Positions 43,871 through 57,826 of a DNA stretch of 64,000 nt are shown piece by piece. The notes below the pieces were generated by a model that did not search any database, was not told where the DNA came from, and worked only from the letters and a program-made list of their open reading frames with translations. The position numbers and the translations under genes were made by a program. Source of the stretch: Streptomyces sp. HNM0575. GTDB taxonomy: Bacteria > Actinomycetota > Actinomycetes > Streptomycetales > Streptomycetaceae. Position 1 is the first letter of the stretch. Each line of letters starts with the position of its first letter. The stretch covers positions 1 through 64,000 of the forward strand of contig NZ_JAASAG010000002.1 in the NCBI RefSeq assembly GCF_012726265.1, written 5' to 3'.

Positions 43871-44872
43871 TCATGGATGCGACGCGGCAGCCGTGCGGTC
43901 CTCCGCCCGCCGTGACGCGCCGCCGCAGCACGGCGCGCGGGACGGGACACCGCCGACACCGCCCACATCACCGACGCCACCGAGACCGCCGGGACCGCCG
44001 ACACCGATAGCGACCACATCACCGATGCCGACGAGGCCGGCACCGCCGACCGCCCCCGAAACCGCCGCGTGCGCCGCGGCGGCGAGTGAGCGGCGGTCGT
44101 GGCCCTGCGGCAGCAGCGGCGGCAGGGCCCGTATGCGGACGCTGAGCCCGCCGGTGGCGGCCACCCTGTGGAGCGAACCGGTGAGGGTGTCGCCCCCGAC
44201 ATAGGCCGCGGACGTGCTCCGGGTGCCGTGGCGGTCGTAGTCGACGGCGACGGGCCGTACAGGCGCCGCCGCCCACAGCGCCGCCTGGAACATCGCACGC
44301 CGGAACGGGCCGCCCGGGGCCGTGCACCAGGTGGTCGCCTGCGGGAAGACCGCGACCGATCCGCCGCCGCGCAGATGCGCCGCCAACTCCCGTACGAACA
44401 CAGGCAGTTCGCGGGGCGCGTCCCGGTTGAGGAAGCGGTTGCCCGTTCTGCGGGTCAGCGGTCCCACGACCGGCCACCCGGCCACTTCCCGCTTGGCCAC
44501 CAGCGGGACGGGCTCGACGGCCAGCAGCGCGACGACGTCCAGCCAGGACACGTGGTTCGCGACGATCAGCGTCCCCGTGGCCGTGCCGGGCACACGCAGC
44601 GGCCCCGTGGCGTCCAGGCCGACGCGGAGCGCGTCGAGCACGGAGCGGGCACGGCGCTGGAGCACCCGCGGCTCGGCGAGCCGCGTACCGTCCGCCAGCG
44701 CGCCGCCCACGGTTGCCGTGAGCGACGCGTACCGGCGGAGCAGGGCCGCCGCGGGCATCCGCCCGTTGCGGGCCGTTGCGGGCACCCGCCGGTTGCGGGC
44801 GCCCGCGCGGTCGCCGTACGGCGGTGTGACGCACCGCTGGGTGCAGGGGGAGACGACGTCCCAGGCGTTCAA
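43871..44872 (-). CDS. 1-acyl-glycerol-phosphate-type acyltransferase (OlsA-like)
   Basis: 333 residues, PlsC family. Acyl-acceptor motif NHVSWLD (NHxxxxD, about 105-111), FPQATTW block III-like, then a Gly/Val-rich low-complexity tail. An N-terminal SPCTQRC segment is typical of actinomycete members. Start TTG 44872 overlaps the OlsB-like stop (TTGA), hence coupled translation. Next to an OlsB-like N-acyltransferase, the likely role is the second acylation of ornithine lipid (lyso-ornithine lipid to ornithine lipid) at the membrane. The pairing is my main argument; phosphatidic acid synthesis is the alternative. Confidence 0.78.
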   Translation of the reverse strand: MNAWDVVSPCTQRCVTPPYGDRAGARNRRVPATARNGRMPAAALLRRYASLTATVGGALADGTRLAEPRVLQRRARSVLDALRVGLDATGPLRVPGTATGTLIVANHVSWLDVVALLAVEPVPLVAKREVAGWPVVGPLTRRTGNRFLNRDAPRELPVFVRELAAHLRGGGSVAVFPQATTWCTAPGGPFRRAMFQAALWAAAPVRPVAVDYDRHGTRSTSAAYVGGDTLTGSLHRVAATGGLSVRIRALPPLLPQGHDRRSLAAAAHAAVSGAVGGAGLVGIGDVVAIGVGGPGGLGGVGDVGGVGGVPSRAPCCGGASRRAEDRTAAASHP

Positions 44873-45621
44873 CGGCCCGCGCCCAGGAAGTAGCGCCGGT
44901 AGCGCTCGTTGAGCCGCTCCATGTCGAGCAGCACGAAGAAGTCGGCGACGCCGAAGTCCCGGTCGTGGGCGGGCGCGCCGCACATCCAGGCGCCGATTCG
45001 CAGATAGCCGCGCAGCAGCGCGGGAAGCGCCGCGTAGCTCGGCCGTGCGGTCAGCGGTCCCGGCGGCAGCCACGGGTCGAGCGGGTGGACCCGGAACTCG
45101 GGCGGAGCGGCGTGCCTGGAAGTGGCCAGCAGCCAGGCGTCGGCGGCGGACTGCCCGCCGTCGGCCAGCGGTACGGAGGCGCAGCCGGCCAGATAGCGGT
45201 GCCCGGACAGCAGCATGTAGCGGGCGAGCCCGCCCCACATGGCGTTGATCACCGCTCCCGAGCGGTGATCGGGGTGTACGCACGCACGGCCGGCCTCGAC
45301 CATCGACGTCCTGACCTCCGGAGGCAGGGCGCGCAGGTCGAACTCGCCCTCGGAGTACGGGCGTTCGGTGCGGGCGGGCGGCACGACCCGGTATGTGCCG
45401 ACGACTTCGCCGTCTGCGCGCGACGTGACGACCAAGTGGTCGGCGACCTCGTCGTAGACGTCGACGTCGTGCCCGGGGAGCGGCGAGCGCAGCCGTGCGC
45501 CCTTCTCCTCGGCGAAGATCCGGTGGCGCAGCCGCTGGGCGGCGCGTACTTCGTCCTCCGAGCCTGCGATGGAAACCGCGTACGCGCCGGTGTCGGTGGC
45601 TACGCTGGAAGCAGCGAGCAT
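44869..45621 (-). CDS. GNAT-fold N-acyltransferase (OlsB-like)
   Basis: 250 residues. Resembles L-ornithine N-alpha-acyltransferases that use 3-hydroxyacyl-ACP: LRHRIFAEEKGARLRSPLPGHDVDVYDEVADHLVVTSRADGEVVGTYRVV is the autoinducer-synthase-like opening, and VEAGRACVHPDHRSGAVINAMWGGLARYML the core. ATG 45621 with GGGAG 8 bases upstream. First gene of a two-gene unit with the OlsA-like acyltransferase. Confidence 0.8.
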   Translation of the reverse strand: MLAASSVATDTGAYAVSIAGSEDEVRAAQRLRHRIFAEEKGARLRSPLPGHDVDVYDEVADHLVVTSRADGEVVGTYRVVPPARTERPYSEGEFDLRALPPEVRTSMVEAGRACVHPDHRSGAVINAMWGGLARYMLLSGHRYLAGCASVPLADGGQSAADAWLLATSRHAAPPEFRVHPLDPWLPPGPLTARPSYAALPALLRGYLRIGAWMCGAPAHDRDFGVADFFVLLDMERLNERYRRYFLGAGR

Positions 45622-46034
45622 GGGTGATCTCCCTCAGTGGGAATGCGGCACCCGCGCGGACCGTTGCCAGCGAACTCCGCGAGGGTTTTATCCGCATGCA
45701 ATCGGTTGCTCGTGTTCTGCACTGGGCCGCCGAGTTACCGCTCGGCGGCCCTTCCGCGTCGGGCGAGTGCCGCGGCGCCGCCGGGCCGCACCGCCGCGCA
45801 CCGTCGCATACGGCGAACTCGCCCGGCTGCGAGGGGCGTTGAGACGCCGAGGGCGCCTGACGCCCGTCCGGAACGGCCCGGTGGCAGCAGCGCACAGGAA
45901 CGGGAACGGCCTGCGGGGCGAGCCCGGTCCGCTCGGCCCGCCCGGCCTCCGCGCCGTCGACAGGCCGCTGGGTACGCTCGGTCGGAGTGGATCGACCAGA
46001 CCCACCGCGTCCGCCTTCGACGAGGAGAGAACAC
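45622..46034. other. Divergent intergenic region (olsB-like / SDR)
   Basis: 413 bases without a gene. An 11-bp hairpin, 45724-45734 with 45741-45751 (loop TTACCG), lies 100 bases upstream of the OlsB-like start, too far up to be its attenuator; role unclear. Both promoters must lie here. Confidence 0.4.
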
Positions 46035-46829
46035 GTGCTCATCGACCTGACAGGCCGCACCGCCCTCGTGACCGGTTCCACCCAGGGGATCGGCTGGTCC
46101 ATCGCCGCCGGCCTGGCCAGAGCGGGCGCGCGCGTGGCCGTCAACGGACGGCGGCGGGAGTCCGTCCAGGCGGCGATCGCACGGCTGCGTGAGGAGACGG
46201 GCAGCGAGGCGTTCGTCGCCGCGCCCGGCGACGTCACCGGCGACGACGGCGCCCGCGAGGTCGCGACGGCCGCCCCGGACGTGGACATCCTCGTCAACAA
46301 CCTCGGCGTCTTCGGCCCGACTCCGGCGCTGGAGATCACGGAGGACGAGTGGCGCCGGTACTTCGAGGTGAACGTGCTGACCGCGGTCAGGATGATCCGC
46401 GCCTGTCTGCCCGGCATGAAGGACCGTTCGTGGGGGCGGATCCTGAACATCGCCAGCGACTCGGCCGTCGTCATCCCGGCCGAGATGATCCACTACGGGA
46501 TGTCGAAGACGGCCCTGCTCGGCGTCACGCGCGGCTTCGCCAAGGACGCCGCGGGGACCGGGGTCACGGTCAACTCCGTGATCGCCGGGCCCACTCACAC
46601 CGGCGGTGTGGAGGACTTCGTGTACGAGCTGGTCGGCCGGGACCTGCCGTGGGACGAGGCCCAGCGCAAGTTCATGATCGAGCACCGGCCGCAGTCGCTG
46701 CTCCAGCGGCTCATCGAGCCCGAGGAGATCGCCAACATGGCCGTCTACCTCAGCTCCCCGCTGGCGTCGGCCACCACCGGGGGCGCGCTCCGGGTGGACG
46801 GCGGCTACGTCGACTCCATCCTTCCCTGA
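46035..46829 (+). CDS. Short-chain dehydrogenase/reductase
   Basis: 264 residues, classical SDR. Cofactor motif TGSTQGIG (about 14-21), NNLG (about 91), catalytic Ser in NIASDSAV and YGMSK (about 157-161), C-terminal SSPLASATTGGALRVDGGYV. 3-oxoacyl-ACP reductase-like; substrate unknown. GTG 46035 with GAGGAGAG upstream; in-frame upstream codons add nothing family-like. Confidence 0.92.
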   Translation: MLIDLTGRTALVTGSTQGIGWSIAAGLARAGARVAVNGRRRESVQAAIARLREETGSEAFVAAPGDVTGDDGAREVATAAPDVDILVNNLGVFGPTPALEITEDEWRRYFEVNVLTAVRMIRACLPGMKDRSWGRILNIASDSAVVIPAEMIHYGMSKTALLGVTRGFAKDAAGTGVTVNSVIAGPTHTGGVEDFVYELVGRDLPWDEAQRKFMIEHRPQSLLQRLIEPEEIANMAVYLSSPLASATTGGALRVDGGYVDSILP

Positions 46830-46995
46830 CGTCCCGGACGCCCTTCGGCGTCTTGCGAACTCCCGCGCCGGTCCCGGCCTCTTCCTCCCCCCGAGAGGCC
46901 GGGCTGCCGCGTCACGGCGGCCGGGCCCCGCGCCTGCGGTCGTACGGTCCCCCTCAGACCAGCCCCCTCAGACCGGCCCCCCAGACCCGTCCCGC

Positions 46996-48588
46996 TCAGG
47001 CCGGGCTCTTCAGCGACGCCCGGTACGCGACGCCCGCACGGACCGCCCAGAAGAACAGGCCCAGCGACAGCGCCGCCACCGCCGCCGTGTCCCAGGGTGC
47101 GGGCAGCCGCCCGCTGCCCTCGAAGGAACCGGCCCACGACAGCGCGGTCAGGGCGGCCAGATAGACCACCAGCCAGGCGCCCGTGCGCAGTTCGGAGCCC
47201 AGCGACTCGCCGCCCTGGTGGCCGCGGCGCATCAGCAGGAAGAGCAGCAGGCCGCCCAGTACGAGCGGCAGCGCGATCCGCAGCTCGTCCCAGCCCGACC
47301 AGTACACGAACTCGCTCGCCACGACGAAGCTGACCGGCGCGATCCAGCGCAGCCCGGGCACCCAGCCGGCCGTGGTGCCCCCGGGCTCGGCGAGGAAGAC
47401 CGCGGCGGCCACGGCCGAGGCCGCGTAGATGAGCAGATACATGTCGCCCATGACCGTGACGATGCTCTGCCAGCCGCCGAACGGCAGCAGAAAGACCACG
47501 ATGACGAGGAAGTTGAGCAGGAGCGCCCGGTGCGGCACGCCCGTCTTCTCGTCGACCCGCATGAAGTACCGGGGAAGCGTGCGGTTCTTGGCGAGCGCGT
47601 AGGTGTGCCGGGCGTTGACCGCGACGCCCACGTACGCCGAACCGCCGGGCGAGACCACGGCGTCGGCGTAGAGCAGGCTGGAGAGCCAGTGCAGGTTGAG
47701 GATCAGTGCGAGCTGCCCGAAGGGGGAGTCGAAGCTGACGCCCTTCCAGCCGCCGCCGAGCATGCTCTCCGGCACGGCGTAAAGGAACGCGATCTGGAGC
47801 GCCAGATACATCGCAAGGGCCAGCGCGATGCCCGTGAGTACGGCGGCCGGCACGATGCGGCGGGCCCTTCGGGTCTCGCCGGAGAAGTCCAGAGGCGCCT
47901 GGAAGCCGTTGACGGAGTAGACGATTCCGCCGCCCGCGAGGGCGCTCAGGCAGGCCGCGTAGCCGTACGGGGCGAAGCCGCCGTGGTCGGTGAGCCGGCC
48001 GGAGTGCCAGCCGGACGCCACGAGCGCGACGACGGTCAGTATGGGGACGATCACCTTGAACGCCGAGACGAGGTTGTTGACCCTGGCGAACATCCTCACG
48101 GCGAACCAGTTCAGCGCCGTCAGCAGCACGCTCAGGCCGACTGCGAGGCCGAGCCCCGAGGCGGTCAGCGTCCCCCCGCTGTAGATGCCGGGCAGATAGT
48201 GGTCGGCGTACTGCATGATCGCGCTGATCTCGGCCGCGGTGCCGCCCACGGACAGCAGCACCGACCAGCCTATGAGGGTGCCGACGAGGCGTCCGCCGGC
48301 GTACAGGGGCCAGCGGACCGTGCCGCCGCCCTCCGGCCGCGACGCGCCCAACTCGACCATGACGAGGGCGATCAGACCGACGAGCAGGCCCGCGCCCACC
48401 CATGACAGCAGCGCCGCCGGTCCCGCCGTCTGCGCCGCGTACATGGCGGCGAACAGCCAGCCGGAGCCGACGATGTTGGAGAAGCCGATGGCCGTCAGAC
48501 CCCAGAAGCCGAGGTCGCGGCGGAGCCGGCGCTCCTCGGTCTGCGTGGGGGCGGTGTCCGCCGCTTCCGCCGGCTGCCCGTTCGGCAC
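46996..48588 (-). CDS. APC-family amino acid permease
   Basis: 530 residues, about twelve membrane helices. The N-terminal LRRDLGFWGLTAIGFSNIVGSGWLFAAMYAA carries the APC substrate-binding GSGW motif in helix 1; FAPYGYAACLSALAGGGIVYSVNGFQAPLDFSGE is helix 6. It belongs to the GABA/aspartate:proton symporter-like branch. GTG 48588 with AGGGAGGG upstream. Substrate unknown. Confidence 0.9.
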   Translation of the reverse strand: MPNGQPAEAADTAPTQTEERRLRRDLGFWGLTAIGFSNIVGSGWLFAAMYAAQTAGPAALLSWVGAGLLVGLIALVMVELGASRPEGGGTVRWPLYAGGRLVGTLIGWSVLLSVGGTAAEISAIMQYADHYLPGIYSGGTLTASGLGLAVGLSVLLTALNWFAVRMFARVNNLVSAFKVIVPILTVVALVASGWHSGRLTDHGGFAPYGYAACLSALAGGGIVYSVNGFQAPLDFSGETRRARRIVPAAVLTGIALALAMYLALQIAFLYAVPESMLGGGWKGVSFDSPFGQLALILNLHWLSSLLYADAVVSPGGSAYVGVAVNARHTYALAKNRTLPRYFMRVDEKTGVPHRALLLNFLVIVVFLLPFGGWQSIVTVMGDMYLLIYAASAVAAAVFLAEPGGTTAGWVPGLRWIAPVSFVVASEFVYWSGWDELRIALPLVLGGLLLFLLMRRGHQGGESLGSELRTGAWLVVYLAALTALSWAGSFEGSGRLPAPWDTAAVAALSLGLFFWAVRAGVAYRASLKSPA

Positions 48589-48765
48589 GGCGTCCCTCCC
48601 TGTTCTCGGCCCGCGGTGGGCTGCGTAGCACACACGTGCGGGAAGGAGGCTAGCCGGACGGTGCCCGGGGCCGGGCGGCGGGCCCCGGGACCAGTGGCGG
48701 CACCCGTGTCCGCGCCCGGGACGGAAGCGGAGCCGGGCGGATACCGGAGGCGGCCGGGTAGCGGA

Positions 48766-48791
48766 GGCGGGCACCGGCGCCGGTGCCCGCC
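48766..48791 (-). terminator. Palindromic terminator of the injection-system operon
   Basis: Perfect 26-base palindrome (13-bp arms, zero loop), 7 bases beyond the amidase stop on its 3' side. Confidence 0.85.
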
Positions 48792-48797
48792 CGCCGC

Positions 48798-49727
48798 TCA
48801 GACGTTGGGGACCTTGAGCTTCTTCCAGCTGTCCGGGCCCGGGTAGCCGTCCGCCTCCTTGCCCCGATAGCCGCAGTGGCGCTGCCACTTCGCGTACGAC
48901 TTGCGGTCGGCCTCGGTCCAGTCGGGGCCGGGGCCCACCTTGTACTCGCCGCACCCCTCCGCCACGAGACGCTTGCCCATGGCCGTGATCACGGCGCTGG
49001 TGCGGCCCTCGTGGAAGAAGTCCCGTCCGGGGAAGGGCTCGTGGGCGGGCTTCCCGCCACCGCCACCGCCACCGCCGTCACCGCCCCCTCCGCCGTCGCC
49101 GTCACCGCCGCCGACCTTGCCGCCGTCGCCCGGCTTCTTCTTCAGCCGGTCGGCGATGCGCCCCCGCATGCCGTCCATGGTGAAGCCGCGCGGATCGGTC
49201 TTGCCCGGCTGCCACTCCTTGTGGCCGATGACGGAACGCTCGGACCAGTCGTGGGCGCGGCAGATGGCCGCGGAGGCACGGGTGATGGCCTCCAGCTGCG
49301 CCTTGGGCCACGGGTCCTTGCCGTCGCCGCGGTTGATGCATTCGAAGCCGTAGAAGCGGGCGTTGCCGTCGGTGTCGGCCTCGTTGTCGGCCGGGAGGTT
49401 GCGTTCCGCGACGACCGCCGCCATCACGTCGCCGTCGCCGAGACCGGCGTGGTTGGCGCGGCCGTTGCCGACGAGCCACACTTCGCCGTCCTTGTCGATG
49501 ACGCCGTGGCAGAGCGGGCCGGGCAGGTCGGAGCGGCCGTTGTAGCACAGCTGGACGCTGCCGTCGGTGCCCGAGCTGGCGGTGTGGTGGATCATCACGC
49601 CGTTCAGCGGGCCCCAGGCCCCTTTCGAATTGCGGTTGTGGCTGCGCCAGTTGCGTACCTCGTGGACCGTGAGGCCCTCATCCTTGAGCGCCTTGACCAG
49701 CCGGTCCGCGCTCAGTGCCTTCGCCAT
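48798..49727 (-). CDS. N-acetylmuramoyl-L-alanine amidase with peptidoglycan-binding domain
   Basis: 309 residues. Amidase_2 (T7-lysozyme-like) domain about 20-190 with zinc ligands in MIHHTAS, ANHAGLG and VIGHKEW. A linker of Gly/Asp repeats (about 200-235) leads to a C-terminal peptidoglycan-binding helix bundle (FPGRDFFHEGRTSAVITAMGKRLVAEG, YPGPDSWKKLK). It cuts the amide bond between MurNAc and L-Ala. No signal peptide, so it needs lysis or the injection apparatus to reach the wall. ATG 49727 with GGGGGACACG upstream. Last gene of the baseplate operon. Confidence 0.9.
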   Translation of the reverse strand: MAKALSADRLVKALKDEGLTVHEVRNWRSHNRNSKGAWGPLNGVMIHHTASSGTDGSVQLCYNGRSDLPGPLCHGVIDKDGEVWLVGNGRANHAGLGDGDVMAAVVAERNLPADNEADTDGNARFYGFECINRGDGKDPWPKAQLEAITRASAAICRAHDWSERSVIGHKEWQPGKTDPRGFTMDGMRGRIADRLKKKPGDGGKVGGGDGDGGGGGDGGGGGGGGKPAHEPFPGRDFFHEGRTSAVITAMGKRLVAEGCGEYKVGPGPDWTEADRKSYAKWQRHCGYRGKEADGYPGPDSWKKLKVPNV

Positions 49728-49818
49728 GGCCGTGTCCCCCTTCCCTGACTTCCCTCGACGCCCCGGAGACCCTCGGCTCCCGCGACGCCCTTCGTTCCCG
49801 GAATGCCCGCCGGACGTC

Positions 49819-51405
49819 TCACTGGCCGCCGGTGCCCGGGTACAGCGGTGCCGAGTCGGCTTCGGCACGCCGCTGTTCGTAGTCCTCCTCGGCCGCGGCC
49901 TCCGCCTCGACCGCCAGTTCCTCGTCGGTCGCCGCGGGCACGGGAGAGGCCAGCGGCTTGAAGACGTGGCGCAGGTCGGATGCGGCCCGCTCCCCCATCA
50001 CCCAGGCGAGCGGCGCGTAGTGCACCGCGATGCCGGCCGGGGACCGGAGCAGCGGGCGGCGTGCGGCGTCCGCGGGCCACTCGACCTCGCCGGTGGCGGT
50101 ACGGGCGGGGATCAGCCAGTAGTCGCCCGTACGGTAGGTGCCGCCCTCGGCGAACCAGACCTCGACGCCGTCCTCCAGCGGCAGCCAGCGGCCCTCCTCG
50201 ACGGGGAGGGCCCCGGCCCGCAGCCGTCCCTCCTCCCCGCCCCGGCCGCTCCGGGCGCTTCGGCCGCCCCGTGGCGAGGGGCCGTCGGGCGCGCGGTGGT
50301 CCCAGCGGCGCAGATACGGGTTCTTCTGCGGGCGGTACGTCTCGGGTTCGCCGGACAGCCGCACCTGACGGCCGGGCAGGTCGATCTCCTCGATGCGCAG
50401 CAGCTGTGTGACGTCGAGCCGTTCGGCCGTGGCGGTGTCGGTGAACTCCACGAGGTCGCCGACGGTCAGCCCGAGCGCGCTGTCGTCGCCGAGGGTGCCC
50501 AACGCCGCCCAGGTGCCGTCGAGTTCGTCGACGGGGAAGGTCACCGAGCCGTTCTCACGCGACCACTTGAAGCCCGCCGTCTTCGCGTCGCCGCCCTGGT
50601 GGATCTCCACCCGGTACAGCTGGTTCTCGGGGCCCCGGTAGCGGGCGTCGGGCCGTACGAGGCAGGGCTCGTCGTCCGCGCCGTCGGGGCGTTCGCTGCG
50701 GGCGCCCAGCCTGCCGGTCGAAGTGTCCTTCTCCCGCGTCCACTTGGCGAAGGCCTCACGTACGGCGTCCTTGCCGGGCTCGTCGCCCTCGACGCCGAGC
50801 ACGTCGCCGGGGAGCGTGCGCACCTGCCAGATCACCTTGCGCCTGGCGGCGGTGTCGGTGGTGGCGGCGCCGAGCGCGCTCTCCCGCAGATACGGGTCCT
50901 CCGCGGCGGTCACGGCACGCTCCCACACCTTCAGATAGGCCAGGAACGGCCGTGCGGGCAGCCGGTCGCCTGGGCGCTCCGGGTCGAGGTGCGCGCCGGG
51001 CTGGTCCCAGTAGGTCCAGTGGTCCGGCGGCCCGGGCTGCTTGCCGTCTCCGCCGTCTCCCGCGTCCCCGTCGCCGCCGTCGCCGCTCCTGTCGTCCGGT
51101 ACGGGGACGCCCGGTGCCGGTCGTGCGGCGTCGCAGAGGATGCCGTCGACGTAGTAGCGCCCGGAGCCGATGTTCAGATCGTCCAGTTCGCCGCTGCCCG
51201 CCGCGAACTCGACGGCGAACCCCGCGGCCCCGCTCGGCCCGCCGTGCTGCCCTATCAGGTCGGCGGTGACGGTGCGGTCGCGGTGCAGCTGGATGGCCGT
51301 CTGCTCGTTGGCGTCGGCGTCCAGCTGTACGCGTCCCTGCTGGGCGAGGACGGCGGAGTAGTGCCGCTGCGGCCGGAATGTGCTGCGGGACAGATCTGCG
51401 TGCAT
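49819..51405 (-). CDS. DUF6519-like protein of the injection system
   Basis: 528 residues. MHADLSRSTFRPQRHYSAVLAQQGRVQLDADANEQT and GPSGAAGFAVEF form the N-terminal domain that I know as DUF6519, typical near contractile injection baseplates. A Gly/Asp linker (about 125-140) precedes a beta-rich middle (VWERAVTAAEDPYLRESALG, FKWSRENGSVTFPVDELDG). Probably a structural fibre or wedge component; molecular role not established. ATG 51405. Confidence 0.72.
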   Translation of the reverse strand: MHADLSRSTFRPQRHYSAVLAQQGRVQLDADANEQTAIQLHRDRTVTADLIGQHGGPSGAAGFAVEFAAGSGELDDLNIGSGRYYVDGILCDAARPAPGVPVPDDRSGDGGDGDAGDGGDGKQPGPPDHWTYWDQPGAHLDPERPGDRLPARPFLAYLKVWERAVTAAEDPYLRESALGAATTDTAARRKVIWQVRTLPGDVLGVEGDEPGKDAVREAFAKWTREKDTSTGRLGARSERPDGADDEPCLVRPDARYRGPENQLYRVEIHQGGDAKTAGFKWSRENGSVTFPVDELDGTWAALGTLGDDSALGLTVGDLVEFTDTATAERLDVTQLLRIEEIDLPGRQVRLSGEPETYRPQKNPYLRRWDHRAPDGPSPRGGRSARSGRGGEEGRLRAGALPVEEGRWLPLEDGVEVWFAEGGTYRTGDYWLIPARTATGEVEWPADAARRPLLRSPAGIAVHYAPLAWVMGERAASDLRHVFKPLASPVPAATDEELAVEAEAAAEEDYEQRRAEADSAPLYPGTGGQ

Positions 51406-51512
51406 GGAAGGGGTCCCCCTCTGAAGTGCCCGGTGCGGTACGGGCATTGCGTGCGGACGGAAGCTTGCGCCCGTAACCGGCGGGCCGGACCGGGCGGATG
51501 CGGTCGGTCAGG

Positions 51513-53680
51513 TCAGGTCACGAAGAAGATCCCGGCGTCCGTTCCGGCCGGGGTGTACTCGTCGAGCCGCGCGCGCAGGGCGTCGGTGCGCTGCGGCTGG
51601 AACAGGTCGTGGAACGCGCCGAGTTCGCCGCCGTCGTCGCCGCCGCGGCTGATGCTGCGGGGGCAGGCGGCGGCCGGCTGCGCGTACGCGGGCGTGCCGT
51701 AGCGCTCGCTGGTGAACACGGGCCGGTCCGCGGCGGTGCCGGGACGTTCCGGGTCGGGGACGCAGCGGAAGCGGCGCGGCGTGCGCGAGCCGTACGGCAC
51801 GTAGCTGAAGCGCATGCAGCCCACCTGGCGCCGTGCGACCTGCACGGTCCCCGTGAAGATGCTGTTCTCCGCGATCCGCACGGCGTGCGTGTGCACTTCG
51901 CCGATGACGGTGCTGCGGTGCGCGTGCAGCACGGCGTGCGCGTGCCGGCAGTCCGGGGCCGAGAGCGCCTCGCGGTCGTGTCCGGTGGCGTCGAGGATGC
52001 TGTCGCGCAGGTGCAGCGGCAGCGGATCGGTGCCGACCTCGTCGCCGATGACCTCGATGGTGCCGAGGATGCTGCGGTCGATCTCGACGCAGGCGGTGGT
52101 CGATTCGAGTACGAGGCTGGCCTCCTGCGGCGAGTGCGGGCTGCACTCCTCCTGAAGGCTCCAGCCGGGCACGAGCGTGGAGTGGCGCAGCACGACCGCG
52201 CCGACCGGACCGGTCACATGGACGCCCCGGCCGGTGACCAGCAGCCCGTCGAGCACCACCCGCGGCTCCTCGCCGGGCGGCGGCGCCTGTCCCGGACTCC
52301 CCTCTACGGCACGGATGTTGAGGGCGTCCGGCCGGTTGCTGTACCAGTCCAGCAGCCGTATGACGGGCCGGGTGCCCTCGGCGGCGCGCAGCTGGAGCCT
52401 GTCGCCGGCCTCCAGGTCGAAGTCGAGCTGCTCCTGGAAGGTGCCGCCGTGGAGTTCGAGGATGCCCTCGCCCGTGCAGGCGCCGTTCGCGCGGTCCTCG
52501 CGCCACTGCGCGTACGCGTCCATGATCCGCTGGTGCGGCTGTGCGGGGCCGACCCCGTAGACGGTCGCACCGGGCGTCTCGGGGCGGTCTCGTACGTACT
52601 CTCCGCCGCCCAGCTCGTCGGAGAACGCGTAGTGGTAGGTGACCCACACGCCCTGCCGGGGCGCCGACCTGGAGCCGAACGCCATGCGGCCCAGCTCCGG
52701 ATCGACGGCGATCTGCCCGCGCCGCGGCCGGTAGCGCCAGCCGGACAGGTCGGCCACGACGATGTCCTCCATCGGCACGGGCTCCTCCTGGCCGTCCCGC
52801 CACACGGTGAGGCTCTTGCCCGGCCCGTAGTAGTCGGCGAGCCGGTCCGCGAGGCGGCGGCGCCCGATGGCGTCGGGCAGGTTGTCCGCCGTCGCGATGT
52901 GCGCGGCGTGCGGCTCGGGTTCGGGCCGCGTGAACAGCGGGGTGTCGTTGCCGAGCACGGAGAAGGTGTACAGGTTGCGGGCCCGGTCGATGCAGTACGC
53001 CGGGGCCCTGGTGACGGAGTACGGGCGAAGCCGCCACACGTACAGCCCGACGCCGGCCGGGGTGTGCCCGCCCTGCCGGCGCCGGGACTCCGCGCGCCGC
53101 ACGTCGGCGGTGCGGGCGAGGGAGCCGAACGGGCCCGCGGCGAGGTCGAGTTCGTCGCCGTCGCGGACGTCGGCGAGCCGGCCTCGTGCGGCCCTGCGCA
53201 CATCGGCGGCGGGTGTCGCCGCACCGTAGAGCCGCACCGGCTGATGGTGCGCGAGCCGACGGGAGAGCTCGACGGCACGGGAGGGCCAGCCGGCGACGCC
53301 GTCGGCCAGCTCCTCCAGCAGCGGCAGGGTGCCCTTGCGGCGCCGGTTGGCGACGGTCGCGGCCACGTCGCGGCGCGGCGAGAGCACCTCGGCGAGGCGG
53401 CGGCGCGACGCGTCGGGCAGGCCGTCCGGGCCGCCGGGGGCCAGTACCCGCTCATAGCCGGGCAGCGGCCGGTGGCCGACGAGGTCGCCCAGATAAGGCA
53501 GCGCCCACTCGTCGGCGGTCTCCACGAACCAGTCGTCATAGCCCTGTTCGACCTGGCTGCGTATCCGGTCGGACTGTTCGGCGATGACGGCGAGCAGGGC
53601 GCGCAGCGGCTCCCCCTGCTCGGCGTCCCGCAGGCGGTGCCACTGCGGGAGCAGGTCGGCGATGTGGTCCGGCTGCCTGG

Positions 53681-53684
<4 letters not shown>
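51513..53684 (-). CDS. Phage tail protein I-like / beta-helix fibre protein
   Basis: 723 residues. The N-terminal LLPQWHRLRDAEQGEPLRALLAVIAEQSDRIRSQVEQGYDDWFVETADEWALPYLGDLVG is tail-protein-I-like (baseplate wedge contact). The C-terminal half (about 430-680) has parallel-beta-helix style repeats (VVLDGLLVTGRGVHVTG, SILGTIEVIGDEVG, DSILDATGHD), as in tail fibres and receptor-binding proteins. GTG 53684 overlaps the stop of the preceding baseplate-J gene (GTGA). Candidate fibre or adapter. Confidence 0.8.
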
Positions 53685-57822
<4,138 letters not shown>

Positions 57823-57826
<4 letters not shown>

